DNA of 64,000 nt from Staphylococcus epidermidis (GCF_006742205.1 NZ_AP019721.1:744001-808000); one strand, 5' to 3'. Positions 42,031-54,412 are shown, numbered from the stretch's first letter. Notes: a model not told the origin generated them from the letters alone. Numbers and translations are program-made.

Positions 42031-42693
42031 ATGAATAAAGCAAAATTGATAGACCATACATTATTAAAACCTGATTCAACAAAGGAACAAATAGATACTA
42101 TTATAAATGAAGCAAAAGCATATCAGTTTAAGTCTGTATGTGTGAACCCTACACATGTACAATATGCATCTGAACAACTTAAAGGAACAGACGTTTTAGT
42201 GTGTACTGTTATTGGATTTCCACTAGGTGCAACAACTACAGCGGTTAAATCTTATGAAACAAAAGATGCGATTAACAATGGTGCCCAAGAGATTGATATG
42301 GTGATAAATATTGGAGCACTTAAGGATGGCCGTTTTGATGAAGTGCAAAATGATATCGAAGCCGTCGTTCAAGCAGCCAATGGTAAAACAGTTAAGGTAA
42401 TTATTGAGACTGTTTTATTAACTGAGAAAGAGAAGATTAAAGCATGTCAATTATCTGAAGCGGCAGGTGCACATTTTGTTAAAACATCCACAGGTTTTGC
42501 TGGTGGGGGTGCAACAGTTGAAGATGTAAAATTAATGAAAGATACTGTTGGTGATCGTTTAGAAGTAAAAGCGTCAGGCGGCGTGAGAAATCTAGAAGAT
42601 TTTAATAATATGATTGAAGCGGGTGCTACACGTATTGGTGCTAGTGCCGGTGTGCAAATTATTCAAGGACTTGAATCAAATACTGATTACTAA
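42031..42693 (+). CDS. deoC: Deoxyribose-phosphate aldolase DeoC
   Basis: A 220-residue class I aldolase that splits 2-deoxyribose 5-phosphate into acetaldehyde and glyceraldehyde 3-phosphate. The Schiff-base lysine is in the [15 protein letters not shown] segment, and [11 protein letters not shown] carries other active-site residues. GGAGG (42019-42023) gives a spacing of seven bases to ATG 42031; ATG 42028 is also possible, one codon longer. The gene leads a unit with the pyrimidine phosphorylase, 35 bases downstream. Confidence 0.94.
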   Translation: MNKAKLIDHTLLKPDSTKEQIDTIINEAKAYQFKSVCVNPTHVQYASEQLKGTDVLVCTVIGFPLGATTTAVKSYETKDAINNGAQEIDMVINIGALKDGRFDEVQNDIEAVVQAANGKTVKVIIETVLLTEKEKIKACQLSEAAGAHFVKTSTGFAGGGATVEDVKLMKDTVGDRLEVKASGGVRNLEDFNNMIEAGATRIGASAGVQIIQGLESNTDY

Positions 42694-42725
42694 TACTAAA
42701 TTTATGTCTAAAGGAATGATGAATA

Positions 42726-44027
42726 ATGAGAATGATTGACATCATAGAAAAGAAACGAGACGGTAAGTCATTAACAAAAGAAGAAATAGAATTTTTTGTA
42801 AACGGATACACTCATGAGGAGGTTCCAGATTACCAAGCTTCAAGTTTAGCTATGGCGATATTCTTTCAAGATATGAATGATGAAGAAAGAGCGGCATTGA
42901 CAATGTCAATGGTTAACTCAGGAGAGAAGATCGACTTAAGCGATATCAATGGTATTAAGGTAGACAAGCATTCTACAGGGGGCGTCGGTGATACAACGAC
43001 ACTCGTTCTTGCCCCATTAGTAGCGGCAGTAGGTGTTCCAGTTGCAAAGATGAGTGGTCGTGGTCTAGGACATACGGGGGGGACGATAGATAAATTAGAA
43101 TCAGTTAAGGGATTTAATGTTGAAATCAGTGAAAAAGATTTTATAAAACTTGTAAATGATAACCAAGTAGCAGTAATAGGCCAATCAGGCAATCTCACAC
43201 CAGCTGATAAAAAATTATATGCACTACGGGATGTAACAGGGACAGTTAATTCTATTCCTCTAATCGCTTCGTCCATAATGAGTAAGAAAATTGCTGCTGG
43301 CGCAGATGCAATTGTTCTAGATGTCAAAACTGGCAGTGGTGCGTTTATGAAGACGCTAGATGATGCCGAAGCGCTTGCGCATGCGATGGTAAGAATTGGT
43401 AATAATGTAGGTCGTAATACGATGGCTATTATTTCAGATATGAGTCAACCTTTAGGAAATGCAATTGGTAATGCGCTCGAATTAAAAGAAGCTATCTCAA
43501 CATTAAAAGGAAATGGGCCGAAAGACCTAACAGAGCTTGTGTTAACACTTGGTTCTCAAATGGTTGTCTTAGCTGAACAAGCAACATCTTTAGATGAAGC
43601 GCGTCAGATGCTAATCGATGCTATAAAAACAGGCAAAGCTTTAAACAAATTCAAAACATTTCTATCGAATCAAGGAGGAGATGACTCTATTGTGGATTCT
43701 CCTGAAAAGTTACCTAGCGCGAAATATCAAGTTGAATTTAAAGCTAAAAAAGATGGTTATATAACTGAAATAATAGCTAATGAGATAGGCGTTGCTTCAA
43801 TGATGTTAGGCGCTGGTCGTCAAACAAAAGAAGACGTTATTGATTTAGGTGTAGGTATCGTGTTAAATAAAAAAGTAGGAGAACATGTTGAGAAAGGTGA
43901 AAATATTTTAACTATTCATACCAACACCAAAGAGATCGATGATATTTTATATAAACTAGACAATAGTATTACTATTGAGAGTAAGGGCGAAGCTCCAACC
44001 TTAATTCATAAAATAATAACCGAGTAG
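42726..44027 (+). CDS. pdp: Pyrimidine-nucleoside phosphorylase
   Basis: A 433-residue enzyme of the thymidine/pyrimidine phosphorylase family, with an all-alpha N-terminal domain, a phosphate-binding [13 protein letters not shown] segment near residues 80-92 and a C-terminal barrel-like domain. It releases uracil or thymine plus (deoxy)ribose 1-phosphate. An ATG at 42732 is a second possible start. deoB follows nine bases after the stop, so this is one operon. Confidence 0.93.
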   Translation: MRMIDIIEKKRDGKSLTKEEIEFFVNGYTHEEVPDYQASSLAMAIFFQDMNDEERAALTMSMVNSGEKIDLSDINGIKVDKHSTGGVGDTTTLVLAPLVAAVGVPVAKMSGRGLGHTGGTIDKLESVKGFNVEISEKDFIKLVNDNQVAVIGQSGNLTPADKKLYALRDVTGTVNSIPLIASSIMSKKIAAGADAIVLDVKTGSGAFMKTLDDAEALAHAMVRIGNNVGRNTMAIISDMSQPLGNAIGNALELKEAISTLKGNGPKDLTELVLTLGSQMVVLAEQATSLDEARQMLIDAIKTGKALNKFKTFLSNQGGDDSIVDSPEKLPSAKYQVEFKAKKDGYITEIIANEIGVASMMLGAGRQTKEDVIDLGVGIVLNKKVGEHVEKGENILTIHTNTKEIDDILYKLDNSITIESKGEAPTLIHKIITE

Positions 44028-44036
44028 GAGATGTAA

Positions 44037-45230
44037 ATGATGACTACACCGTTCAAAAGAATTCATCTAATAGTTATGGACTCAGTAGGTATAGGCGAAG
44101 GTCCTGATGCAGCGGCATTCAATGACGAAGGATCACACACTTTAAAGCATACTTTAGAAGGATTTAAGCAAAAGTTACCACATCTAGAACAACTTGGATT
44201 AGGAAATATTGCACCGCTTCCTGTTGTTTCAAAAGTAACGCATCCGGGTGCATTTTATACCAAACTAAGTGAAGCTTCAGTAGGCAAGGATACAATGACA
44301 GGACATTGGGAAATTATGGGGTTAAATATTATGCAACCATTTAAGGTTTATCCAAATGGTTTCCCAGCAGAGCTTGTTAAAGAGATTGAATCAATGACTG
44401 GACGCAAGGTTGTAGCAAATAGACCTGCTTCAGGAACTCAGATTATTGACGAGTGGGGCGAACATCAAATGAAAACTGGAGATTTAATAGTTTATACTAG
44501 TGCTGATCCAGTCTTACAAATTGCTGCACATGAAGACGTGATTCCACTTGAAGAACTTTACGAGATTTGTGAAAAAGTTCGTGAACTAACAAAAGATCCT
44601 AAATATTTAATAGGGAGAATCATTGCTCGACCATATGTTGGTGAACCTGGTAACTTCACTAGAACTTCTAATCGACATGATTACGCGTTAAAACCATTTG
44701 GACGAACAGTGATGAATAGCCTTAAAGATAGTGGTTATGATGTAATCGCGATTGGTAAAATTAACGATATTTATGACGGTGAAGGCGTGACAGAAGCTAT
44801 ACGTACTAAAAATAATATGGACGGTATGGATCAATTGATTGAAGTTGTAAAAAAAGATTTTGAAGGTATCAGTTTCCTTAATTTAGTTGATTTTGATGCA
44901 TTGTATGGCCATCGTCGTGATAAAGAAGGGTATGCTCAAGCAATTAAAGATTTTGATCTTCGTTTACCTGAATTAATGAATCATTTAAGAGAAGATGATT
45001 TAGTTATTATTACAGCTGATCATGGTAATGATCCAATTGCTAAAGGTACAGATCATACACGTGAATACATTCCACTTTTAATGTTTAGTCCGAAAATTAA
45101 AGATTATCATGAACTTTCACAAGACACGACATTTAGCTCTATCGGTGTTACAATAGCAGATAACTTCAACGTAGAATTACCTAAATATGAAAAAAGTTAT
45201 TTAAAAGAAATGGGGGTTGAGCATCAATGA
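44037..45230 (+). CDS. deoB: Phosphopentomutase DeoB
   Basis: A 397-residue alkaline-phosphatase-fold mutase that moves phosphate between carbons 1 and 5 of ribose or deoxyribose. Metal ligands are in [15 protein letters not shown] near the start and [20 protein letters not shown] near the end; the phosphorylated Thr lies in [11 protein letters not shown]. The TAGGAG (44025-44030) site serves either ATG 44037 or ATG 44040. The product 5-phosphate is the substrate of DeoC in the same operon. It overlaps the next gene by four bases. Confidence 0.94.
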   Translation: MMTTPFKRIHLIVMDSVGIGEGPDAAAFNDEGSHTLKHTLEGFKQKLPHLEQLGLGNIAPLPVVSKVTHPGAFYTKLSEASVGKDTMTGHWEIMGLNIMQPFKVYPNGFPAELVKEIESMTGRKVVANRPASGTQIIDEWGEHQMKTGDLIVYTSADPVLQIAAHEDVIPLEELYEICEKVRELTKDPKYLIGRIIARPYVGEPGNFTRTSNRHDYALKPFGRTVMNSLKDSGYDVIAIGKINDIYDGEGVTEAIRTKNNMDGMDQLIEVVKKDFEGISFLNLVDFDALYGHRRDKEGYAQAIKDFDLRLPELMNHLREDDLVIITADHGNDPIAKGTDHTREYIPLLMFSPKIKDYHELSQDTTFSSIGVTIADNFNVELPKYEKSYLKEMGVEHQ

Positions 45231-45577
45231 AAGTTTTAAGATTCTTATTAGGACTAGCATTTGGAACAGCTGGTGTTTTACATTTTACTAGAGAGAGACA
45301 ATTTAGAAATATTGTTCCAGATTATTTACCTTTACAAAAAACTGCTGTATTGGTAACAGGTGTTATAGAAATCTTTTTTGGTATCATGTTGCTTATTAAA
45401 AGACCAGCATCATGGTTGAAAAAGGGTATTAATTTATTCTTGTTAGCAGTGTTCCCAGCAAATATTTATATGGCTCGTAAAGGATTGCCATTAGGTGACA
45501 AAGAACTACCTAAATGGGCACTTTATTCGAGATTACCATTGCAATTTGTGCTTATTAAAGCCATTAAAAAATTATAA
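45227..45577 (+). CDS. DoxX-like small membrane protein
   Basis: A 116-residue protein with three to four hydrophobic segments and the DoxX-type pattern ([18 protein letters not shown] at residues 9-26). DoxX proteins are small quinone- or redox-linked membrane proteins whose role is mostly unknown. The ATG overlaps the deoB stop in an ATGA, which suggests translational coupling to nucleoside catabolism although no functional link is known. A bidirectional hairpin follows. Confidence 0.8.
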   Translation: MKVLRFLLGLAFGTAGVLHFTRERQFRNIVPDYLPLQKTAVLVTGVIEIFFGIMLLIKRPASWLKKGINLFLLAVFPANIYMARKGLPLGDKELPKWALYSRLPLQFVLIKAIKKL

Positions 45578-45595
45578 TTTTTACAGAAAATAAGA

Positions 45596-45638
45596 CCTTC
45601 TAAAATGCTAACTAGTTAGTATTTTAGAAGGCTTTTTT
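45596..45638. terminator. Bidirectional terminator between the DoxX-like gene and luxS
   Basis: CCTTCTAAAAT (45596-45606) pairs with ATTTTAGAAGG (45621-45631), and the inner bases GCTAAC/GTTAG(T) extend the stem. T-rich runs flank both sides. Confidence 0.88.
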
Positions 45639-45727
45639 ATAAAAAAGAGAAACATCGAAGGGAAGATTCATTCGACATTTCTCCATAATGATATTAATTA
45701 AGCTTTTATGCTTAGTTGTATTGTTAA

Positions 45728-46198
45728 TTATTTACCTTCTCCGTAGATGTCATTCCATTGCTCTCTTTTATCTAAAAATGCTTGAGCAATTGTTTTAGCA
45801 CCTTCTAAAGAATGACTTGCAGCCCAACCACATTGAACCTCATTACAAGCTGGGACTTCGCTAGCATTTAACACATCATGCAATGTTTGATCGATAATAT
45901 TTAATACGTCATCGTAGTCGTCATGATTAATAAATGAAACATAGAATCCAGTTTGACAACCCATAGGACTTAAATCTACTACTTTATCAGTATGATTTCT
46001 AATGTTTTCTGCCATTAAATGCTCTAAGGAATGTAGACCAGGCATATCCATATGTTCCTTATTGGGCTGTTTGAAACGAATGTCATATTTGTGTATGACA
46101 TCACCATTAAGACCTTCCATAGTCCCGGCTAGACGAATAAAAGGTGCAACAACCTTAGTATGGTCTAAATTAAAGCTTTCTACATTCATTTTAGTCAT
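45728..46198 (-). CDS. luxS: S-ribosylhomocysteine lyase LuxS
   Basis: A 156-residue metalloenzyme that splits S-ribosylhomocysteine into homocysteine and DPD, the AI-2 precursor, in the activated methyl cycle. Metal ligands H56, H60 (in HSLEH) and C123 are present; C81 is the catalytic Cys and E59 the base. AAGGAGG lies eight bases upstream of the ATG at 46196-46198; a second in-frame ATG three codons later is less well placed. It is monocistronic, convergent with the DoxX-like gene. Confidence 0.96.
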
Positions 46199-46425
46199 GC
46201 ATTTATCCTCCTTATTGCTCTACAGCAATTTTTTGTTTAATTCAATAAATAGATTGTAACAATACTCTAATACATTTACAATTTTTCTAAACTAATAGAC
46301 TGTTGTCTTTTAAATTGTAAGAAAATTGTGTAAAAATTAATGACAACCAGTATTAAATCCGATAAAATAAGTAATAATTAAAAAAGAATGATTGATACGC
46401 AAAGTTTCAAAGGGAGTTAGATACA

Positions 46426-47610
46426 ATGCATAATAAACAAAAGATATTAGATTTTATAGAAAATAATAAATATGATTATGTAGAAATAAGTCATCGTATT
46501 CATGAACGCCCTGAATTAGGCAATGAAGAAATTTTTGCATCGAGAACATTAATTGACCAATTAAGAGCAAATCGATTCGAAATCGAAACGGATATTGCAG
46601 GACATGCAACAGGATTTATAGCAACGTATGATTCTGATATGACTGGACCGGTTATAGGATTTCTAGCTGAATATGATGCTTTACCTGGTCTTGGTCACGC
46701 ATGCGGGCATAATATTATTGGTACTGCTAGCGTACTTGCTGCAGTAGCACTAAAAGAAGTCGTCGATGAAATTGGTGGTAAAGTAGTCGTTTTGGGATGT
46801 CCTGCTGAAGAAGGTGGGGAAAATGGCTCCGCAAAAGCTTCTTATGTTAAAGCAGGTGTCATTGATGAAATTGATGTAGCATTGATGATTCATCCTGGAA
46901 ATGAAACCTATCGTACAATTAATACTTTAGCTGTGGATGTTCTAGATATTAAATTCTATGGACGTAGTGCGCATGCATCTGAAAATGCAGATGAAGCATT
47001 AAACGCTTTAGATGCAATGATTTCATATTTTAATGGTATAGCACAGTTAAGGCAACACATTAAAAAAGGACAACGAGTTCACGGGGTTATTTTAGACGGT
47101 GGTAAAGCGGCTAATATTATACCTGATTTTACACATGCGAGATTTTATACTCGAGCTACTTCACGGAAAGAACTTGATGTTTTAACTGAAAAAGTAAACC
47201 AAATTGCAAGAGGTGCTGCGATTCAAACTGGGTGTGATTTTGAATTTGGTCCTATCCAGAATGGTGTAAACGAATTTATCAAAGCGCCTAAACTTGATGA
47301 TTTATTTGAAAAATATGCAACTGAATTAGGAGAAGAAGTGATTGATGATGATTTTGGTTATGGATCTACAGATACAGGTAATGTAAGTCATGTTGTACCA
47401 ACTATACATCCACATATTAAAATTGGTTCTCGAAATCTTGTAGGACATACCCACCGCTTTAGAGAAGCGGCTGCAAGTTTACAAGGTGATCAGGCACTCA
47501 TTCGAGGTGCAAAAATTTTAGCATTAATGGGACTAGAATTAATCGAAAATAAACCGTTGTTAGACGAAATAATTGAAGAGCATACGCATATAAAGGGGCA
47601 TGTTAAGTAA
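46426..47610 (+). CDS. M20-family metal-dependent amidohydrolase
   Basis: A 394-residue cytoplasmic hydrolase of the M20 family (M20D-like, related to AbgB and HipO). Metal-site segments are GFLAEYDALPGLGHACGHNIIGT (about residues 78-100), PAEEGGENGSAK, HPGNETY, ARFYTRATSR and HPHIKIG. It is likely to cleave an amide bond of an N-acyl amino acid or peptide; the substrate is not known. AAGGGAG precedes the ATG. The stop overlaps the next start by one base (TAATG), tying it to the ATP-grasp protein. Confidence 0.85.
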   Translation: MHNKQKILDFIENNKYDYVEISHRIHERPELGNEEIFASRTLIDQLRANRFEIETDIAGHATGFIATYDSDMTGPVIGFLAEYDALPGLGHACGHNIIGTASVLAAVALKEVVDEIGGKVVVLGCPAEEGGENGSAKASYVKAGVIDEIDVALMIHPGNETYRTINTLAVDVLDIKFYGRSAHASENADEALNALDAMISYFNGIAQLRQHIKKGQRVHGVILDGGKAANIIPDFTHARFYTRATSRKELDVLTEKVNQIARGAAIQTGCDFEFGPIQNGVNEFIKAPKLDDLFEKYATELGEEVIDDDFGYGSTDTGNVSHVVPTIHPHIKIGSRNLVGHTHRFREAAASLQGDQALIRGAKILALMGLELIENKPLLDEIIEEHTHIKGHVK

Positions 47611-48800
47611 TGAATAATAAAGTAAATGGTCCGTTTCTCACACTTAGTGATTTGTATAATGATGACATTGTTTACACATCTCGACCTTCATATGTGTCGA
47701 ACCCATGGTTGAAACCAGATGAACACCAATCAAATTTCTTAACTGGAAGAGAATTACTTATAGCTAATCGTTTTCCTGTCATTGTTCATGAGGCAAGTGT
47801 TACAAACAAATTAGAACAACTTTTTAATATAGTGGGTAGGGAAATTCCACCACATACTTATAAATTTAAAGATCAAGAAACATATGAAAGCTTGATAAGG
47901 AATTTAGCTCTTCATCAAGGTAAAAAAATCTACTTTCAATATATTCATAATGAAGATATTTTACCTAAAGAATATTATGCACTTGATAAAGATGTTTTTG
48001 TTGCTCTTAATAATAAAGCACGAATTCCAGAATGGACTAATAACAAATATCTACCACAAAGAGAAATTGTCTCAATTAAAGATTTTGAATCTCGTATTCA
48101 AGCATGGTCGTATCCATTTGTCATAAAACCAGGCGATGATTTACCTACAGCAGGAGGATATGGTGTTATGATTTGTTATAATGATACAGATTTAGATAAA
48201 GCTATCACACGCATCAACAATGCATCAGCAGAGACTGAACATTTAATCATTGAGCAAAAAATTAATGCAGTGAATAACTATTGTGTACAATTTGCTTATT
48301 CAGATGATATTGGTATCAAATACTTAGGAACAGCGCAACAGTTAACTAATGACTATGGATTTTACAACGGAAATGAAAATGTTAATGATGTGCCTCAGAA
48401 TGTAATAGACGCTGGTAGAGAGATTATGGAAATAGGCGTAAGCAAAGGTTTTTTTGGTGTAGCAGGTTTTGACTTACTAGTAGATGATAATAATGATGTT
48501 TATGCGATTGATTTAAACTTTAGGCAAAACGGATCAACGAGTATGCTACTTTTAGCAAAAGATTTAACTCATGGATATCATAAATTTTACAGTTACTTTT
48601 CTAATGGAGATAATACAAAATTCTATAATGCTATTTTAAAATACGTAGAATTAGGTGTACTTTATCCACTTTCCTATTACGATGGAGATTGGTATGGAAA
48701 GAATCAAGTTAATTCTAGATTTGGCTGCATTTGGCATGGGGAAAATAAAGAATTAATTAATCAATATGAACAACAATTTATATTGGAAGCTGGATTATAA
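47610..48800 (+). CDS. ATP-grasp domain protein
   Basis: A 396-residue protein with an ATP-grasp fold, the fold used by carboxylate-amine ligases. The ATP-binding segment FVIKPGDDLPTAGGYGVMI lies near residues 170-188, an EQKI segment follows, and the metal-binding DLNFRQNGSTSM near residues 300-311 is the expected catalytic end. Its substrate is unknown. Translation is coupled to the M20 hydrolase upstream, so the pair probably makes and breaks, or salvages, a related amide. No other enzyme is in the transcript. Confidence 0.82.
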   Translation: MNNKVNGPFLTLSDLYNDDIVYTSRPSYVSNPWLKPDEHQSNFLTGRELLIANRFPVIVHEASVTNKLEQLFNIVGREIPPHTYKFKDQETYESLIRNLALHQGKKIYFQYIHNEDILPKEYYALDKDVFVALNNKARIPEWTNNKYLPQREIVSIKDFESRIQAWSYPFVIKPGDDLPTAGGYGVMICYNDTDLDKAITRINNASAETEHLIIEQKINAVNNYCVQFAYSDDIGIKYLGTAQQLTNDYGFYNGNENVNDVPQNVIDAGREIMEIGVSKGFFGVAGFDLLVDDNNDVYAIDLNFRQNGSTSMLLLAKDLTHGYHKFYSYFSNGDNTKFYNAILKYVELGVLYPLSYYDGDWYGKNQVNSRFGCIWHGENKELINQYEQQFILEAGL

Positions 48801-48973
48801 GTGTATGATTCTTTAAGAATATTAAGTAGTGTTTGATAAAAAAGTTAGAATAATCAATCATGTCCCAGTTTACAAATAAGATTTGAATTTTAACATTATT
48901 GACTATCAATCGTTAGTATTTTAAGATTTAAAGTAAGAAACACTATGAATAACTTATGAATTGAGGGTTAAGT

Positions 48974-49639
48974 ATGTCATACAAATATGAAGCATTTTTT
49001 AAAGATATTTTGATTAATGAATATATTTATTTTGCTTCAAAAAATAAAAAATTAATTAGAATACAACATGAGAATTTGCCATATATTGCTATGTGGACAG
49101 ACGAAAATGTTGCTGAGTCTTATTTGTTACATCATTCAATTGATTACGACAAAATCATTAGAGCAGATATTGACCGTTTTGTAACATATGAAATGGATGA
49201 AATCTTTGATCCAGGTGACAAAGTTTTAGTTAATGTGAATAATGGTGAAGAAGGAAACATTGTAGATATAGTTAAAATGACTGATGAGTTGATGTCTGAA
49301 TTAGATGATATAAGAATGAGAGAGTTTATTAAAGATGTCGCAAAATATGACGAAGTATACGGATTGACAAACAAAGGTGAAAAGAATTTTATTATGATTT
49401 CAGATGATGACCATAACAAACCACACATCATGCCTGTTTGGAGTATTAAGAGTAGAGCGCGTAAAGTACGTGATCAAGATTTTGAAGAATGTGATTTAAT
49501 CGAAATTGAAGGTGAAGTCTTTAGTGAATGGTTAGACAAGTTACGCGATGATAATAAAGCAGTGGCGATTGATTTGAAATCAGGTGTTGTTGGTACTGTT
49601 GTATCAGCGCAAAAACTGTCAAATGAAGCAACATTTTAA
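48974..49639 (+). CDS. Protein with two DUF2750-like repeats
   Basis: A 221-residue soluble acidic protein. Residues 14-55 (IYFASKN...PYIAMWTDENVAESYL) and 127-189 (VYGLTNKGE...IMPVWSIKSRARK) look alike and resemble the DUF2750 family. The function is unknown. The start at 48974 follows TTGAGGG, a moderate ribosome binding site. The gene stands alone: a 173-base spacer separates it from the ATP-grasp gene and a terminator follows. Confidence 0.68.
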   Translation: MSYKYEAFFKDILINEYIYFASKNKKLIRIQHENLPYIAMWTDENVAESYLLHHSIDYDKIIRADIDRFVTYEMDEIFDPGDKVLVNVNNGEEGNIVDIVKMTDELMSELDDIRMREFIKDVAKYDEVYGLTNKGEKNFIMISDDDHNKPHIMPVWSIKSRARKVRDQDFEECDLIEIEGEVFSEWLDKLRDDNKAVAIDLKSGVVGTVVSAQKLSNEATF

Positions 49640-49682
49640 TTGATTATATTAGAAAAAGTCTGCGACATGTTTATAGTATTTA

Positions 49683-49728
49683 CACCCCATAAGTTAGATT
49701 TTAATTTAACTTTTGGGGTGCTTTTTTT
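49683..49728. terminator. Terminator between the DUF2750-like gene and coaW
   Basis: CACCCCA...TGGGGTG stem with an extended AAGTTA/TAACTT inner part (49683-49720, one mismatch), then seven Ts. It may also serve coaW, which ends at 49861. Confidence 0.85.
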
Positions 49729-49860
49729 ATAAACGAACATTATAAATTTGATATTAAAAAGATGTTTGAAGCTAAAAACTGAGAAAATTCAACGTATAAA
49801 GTAAGTTAGATGGTAAGGGAAGTAACAATCCATACCAATTTGCTTCCAGTCATTTTCCTA

Positions 49861-50658
49861 TTAGAGGTAAAGTGCTCCTAAAGCGCCTGAAAAAGCACCA
49901 TTCTCAATATAGTACGGTTTAAATCCTCTTAGAACAGTGTAATTTTCAACAACTTCACGTAGTAATTGATTGTTATTAAATGATGAACCGATATATACAA
50001 CGTGATTAGTCTTATATTCACGTGCTAAAGTAATAGCCATAGTTGTTATAACTTCACCAACGACGCCAATTGCAGAGGCAAGTTTGTTAGCTGATGTAAA
50101 CTGATTATCTAAGTGATGTAATACATTTCCAAAATTTGCTGCTGTTAAATCTCCAGGAATTGGTGGTTCAGTATCTTTATAAATATGTTTTACTTTTAAA
50201 TCAATGGCATCACGATCTCCATTTTGAGCTAAATTCGTTAATTCTTTATAATCTGTTATATTGGACAATAAATAGCCTAAACCTTGTATCATCCCGCCTC
50301 CGGTACCTACACCTCCAACACGTTGCTGGTCTTTTCCATCAAAATAGTGGAAAGAAGTACCTGTACCTACATTAGCAAAAATGTAATGTTCAATTTGATG
50401 ACCTTGTTCATCCAATAAAATTTCTAAACCTTTTGATGATGCATCGAACTCTACAAATATTTCAGGGGAATGATGAATTTGATCTGCTATTACTCCAGCA
50501 TTTCCACCTGTAAGCTTTAATGTTTCGATTTCTTCATTGTTAAGCCAATCTATGACTTTTTGGATATTAGTTGTTAATTCAGTTCTGTAATATCTACGAT
50601 TGTCATGCTCTTGTACAATTTTAATTAAAGTCCCTCCGGCATCAATTCCAATCTTCAT
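49861..50658 (-). CDS. coaW: Type II pantothenate kinase CoaW
   Basis: A 265-residue kinase of the ASKHA fold, the first enzyme of coenzyme A synthesis. The phosphate-1 segment is [14 protein letters not shown] at the start, and GTGTSFHYF and [16 protein letters not shown] are further ATP-binding loops. Type II enzymes of staphylococci are not inhibited by CoA. I chose ATG 50656-50658, with GGAGT nine bases upstream; the longer frame has no signal. The gene stands alone. From 50659 to 50960 there is no gene on either strand. Confidence 0.92.
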   Translation of the reverse strand: MKIGIDAGGTLIKIVQEHDNRRYYRTELTTNIQKVIDWLNNEEIETLKLTGGNAGVIADQIHHSPEIFVEFDASSKGLEILLDEQGHQIEHYIFANVGTGTSFHYFDGKDQQRVGGVGTGGGMIQGLGYLLSNITDYKELTNLAQNGDRDAIDLKVKHIYKDTEPPIPGDLTAANFGNVLHHLDNQFTSANKLASAIGVVGEVITTMAITLAREYKTNHVVYIGSSFNNNQLLREVVENYTVLRGFKPYYIENGAFSGALGALYL

Positions 50659-50960
50659 ATGTCTATCACTCCATAACAATTATTGTCACTCATTATAGTA
50701 TAGTAAAATAACTGAAAAACAAGTGAATATTTATAGAAAGCTCTTATTAAGGTACACTTATGTTAATAATACAGTTAATAATAAACATAGGGTAGTCATT
50801 ATAGTGATGACATAGATATTGATAAAATGAGGTTGTAATGAGTTGAATTAGGGTAAAATGATGTTGAGCAAGGGAAAATGTTATACATAACTAGTCCGAT
50901 AGTCATAATTATTCAATTCATATATAATATAAGTGGTAATTAATAGATAGGGGTAAAGCA

Positions 50961-51821
50961 ATGTTTATAAAAAAAGATTTTGATGATATTACAGTTCAAG
51001 TATTTGAAGAAAAATATAGAGATGCACTTAACCAATTTGAATTAAGTGAACGACAACAAATATATTCTTCATTGCCTCAAACTGTTTTAGATGATGCATT
51101 AAAAGATGAAAATCGAATTGCTAATGTAGCTTTAAATAAAGAAGGAAAAGTAGTGGGGTTCTTCGTATTGCATCGTTATTATCAACATGAAGGTTATGAT
51201 ACACCAAACAATGTTGTTTATGTACGTTCATTGTCAGTTAATGAAAAGTTTCAAGGCCATGGATATGGGACAAAAATGATGATGTTTTTACCAGAGTATG
51301 TTCAAGCATTATTTCCTGATTTTACACATTTATACTTAGTAGTAGACGCTGAAAACCAAAGTGCTTGGAACGTTTATGAACGTGCAGGTTTTATGCATAC
51401 AGCTACAAAAGAAGAAGGACCTATTGGGAAAGAAAGACTTTATTATTTAGATTTAGATTCAAAACATGTATCTTCTTTAAGGCTAAAAGAGGGGGAAGCC
51501 GCATATAATGATGATATTCACGTGATTAATTTGCTTAAAGATGATGTAAAGGTAGGCTTTATTGCACTAGAACAAAATGATAATAAAATGAATATTTCTG
51601 CAATCGAAGTTAATAAGCAAAATAGGAATGAGGGAATTGCAGAAAGTGCTTTACGCCAATTACCAACGTATATACGTAAACAGTTTGAAGACATTGAAAT
51701 TTTATCAATTACTTTATATGGCGAACGTAATGAATTAAAACCATTGTGCTTGAATAGTAATTTTGTAGCAATAGAGGAAACTGAGGATTATACACGTTTT
51801 GAAAAATATATTAATTATTAA
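50961..51821 (+). CDS. Tandem GNAT-family N-acetyltransferase
   Basis: A 286-residue protein. Residues 1-170 form a full GNAT domain with the acetyl-CoA loop QGHGYGTKM (near residues 97-105) after the V/R-rich strand (VYVRSLSVNEKF). Residues 175-285 resemble a second, shorter GNAT unit (ISAIEVNKQNRNEGIAESALRQL). The substrate is unknown. AGGGGT lies upstream of the ATG, which is a modest site. It precedes rpoE by about 110 bases but is probably transcribed separately. Confidence 0.8.
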   Translation: MFIKKDFDDITVQVFEEKYRDALNQFELSERQQIYSSLPQTVLDDALKDENRIANVALNKEGKVVGFFVLHRYYQHEGYDTPNNVVYVRSLSVNEKFQGHGYGTKMMMFLPEYVQALFPDFTHLYLVVDAENQSAWNVYERAGFMHTATKEEGPIGKERLYYLDLDSKHVSSLRLKEGEAAYNDDIHVINLLKDDVKVGFIALEQNDNKMNISAIEVNKQNRNEGIAESALRQLPTYIRKQFEDIEILSITLYGERNELKPLCLNSNFVAIEETEDYTRFEKYINY

Positions 51822-51931
51822 CAGTGATTGCTAAATCACAACTTGTCATTTATAATTTATTTTTGTTACTATTAACAAATGATTATTTGACGTTAATTTA
51901 AAGAAAATCCTTTGAAAGGAAGTATTTTTAT

Positions 51932-52468
51932 ATGAAAATTCAAGATTACACAAAAGAAATGGTTGATGAGAAATCATTCATCGATATGGCCTATACTTTA
52001 TTAAATGATAAACAAACAACGATGAATTTATATGATATTATTGATGAATTTAAATCTTTAGGCGGATATGAGTATGAAGATATTGAAAATCGAATCGTAC
52101 AATTCTATACCGATTTAAACACTGATGGTCGTTTTTTAAATGTAGGAGAAAATCTTTGGGGTCTACGTGATTGGTACTCTGTAGATGATATTGAGGAAAA
52201 AATCGCACCAACAATTCAAAAATTCGATATTCTAGATGACGAAGATGAAGAAGATCAAAACCTTAAATTATTAGGTGATGACGACGCTGATGAAGATGAC
52301 GATATTCCTGCTCAAACAGATGATCAAGAAACATTAGACGAGTCAGATAATGATGAAGATGATGTTGAAATGAATGAAGCAGATATCGTTATTGATGAAG
52401 ACGAAGACGAAGATATTGCTGAAGGTGAAGAAGAAGCCTTTGAAGACGCCGAAGACTTTAATGATTAA
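51932..52468 (+). CDS. rpoE: RNA polymerase delta subunit RpoE
   Basis: A 178-residue protein with an N-terminal HARE-HTH fold (about residues 1-90) and a highly acidic C-terminal tail of Asp and Glu with little other content. It binds RNA polymerase, lowers nonspecific transcription and speeds recycling. The tail is intrinsically disordered by its composition. AAAGGAAG precedes the ATG. The rpoE-pyrG gene order is conserved in Firmicutes. Confidence 0.95.
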   Translation: MKIQDYTKEMVDEKSFIDMAYTLLNDKQTTMNLYDIIDEFKSLGGYEYEDIENRIVQFYTDLNTDGRFLNVGENLWGLRDWYSVDDIEEKIAPTIQKFDILDDEDEEDQNLKLLGDDDADEDDDIPAQTDDQETLDESDNDEDDVEMNEADIVIDEDEDEDIAEGEEEAFEDAEDFND

Positions 52469-52498
52469 TCAAGTAACTATATTTTAATTTAAAAATAT

Positions 52499-52542
52499 GT
52501 CTCGCTTTATAACAGAAACATTAAAGTGGGACTTTTATTTTT
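52499..52542 (+). terminator. Terminator of rpoE
   Basis: GTCTCGCTTTA (52499-52509) pairs with TAAAGTGGGAC (52522-52532), including two G-T pairs, followed by TTTTATTTTTATTT. Confidence 0.85.
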
Positions 52543-52555
52543 ATTTAAAAGGTGG

Positions 52556-52645
52556 TAGTATTTTATTTGGGCTCCTTTAATTAGGACACGTGTATTAAAT
52601 AGATACGCTCCCCTTACAATTGCTGTGAGAGGGAGCGATTTTTTT
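52556..52645 (+). promoter_or_regulatory. pyrG leader with CTP-sensing attenuator
   Basis: A TAGTAT -10-like element (52556-52561) precedes GGGCTCC at 52569, the expected initiation site for pyrG leader RNA. An attenuator hairpin CGCTCCC (52606-52612) with GGGAGCG (52631-52637), followed by ATTTTTTT, lies before pyrG. In B. subtilis low CTP makes RNA polymerase add extra G residues at the GGG start, and these pair with the pyrimidine-rich CUCCCC and stop the terminator forming. The layout here is the same, so CTP control of pyrG is inferred. Confidence 0.85.
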
Positions 52646-52726
52646 ATTTTTAATATTCATAATGAAATGTAAAAGTGAATCAAATTGTTGAGTAATATAC
52701 CAAATTTATTTCATTATTATTGTTAA

Positions 52727-54412
<1,686 letters not shown>

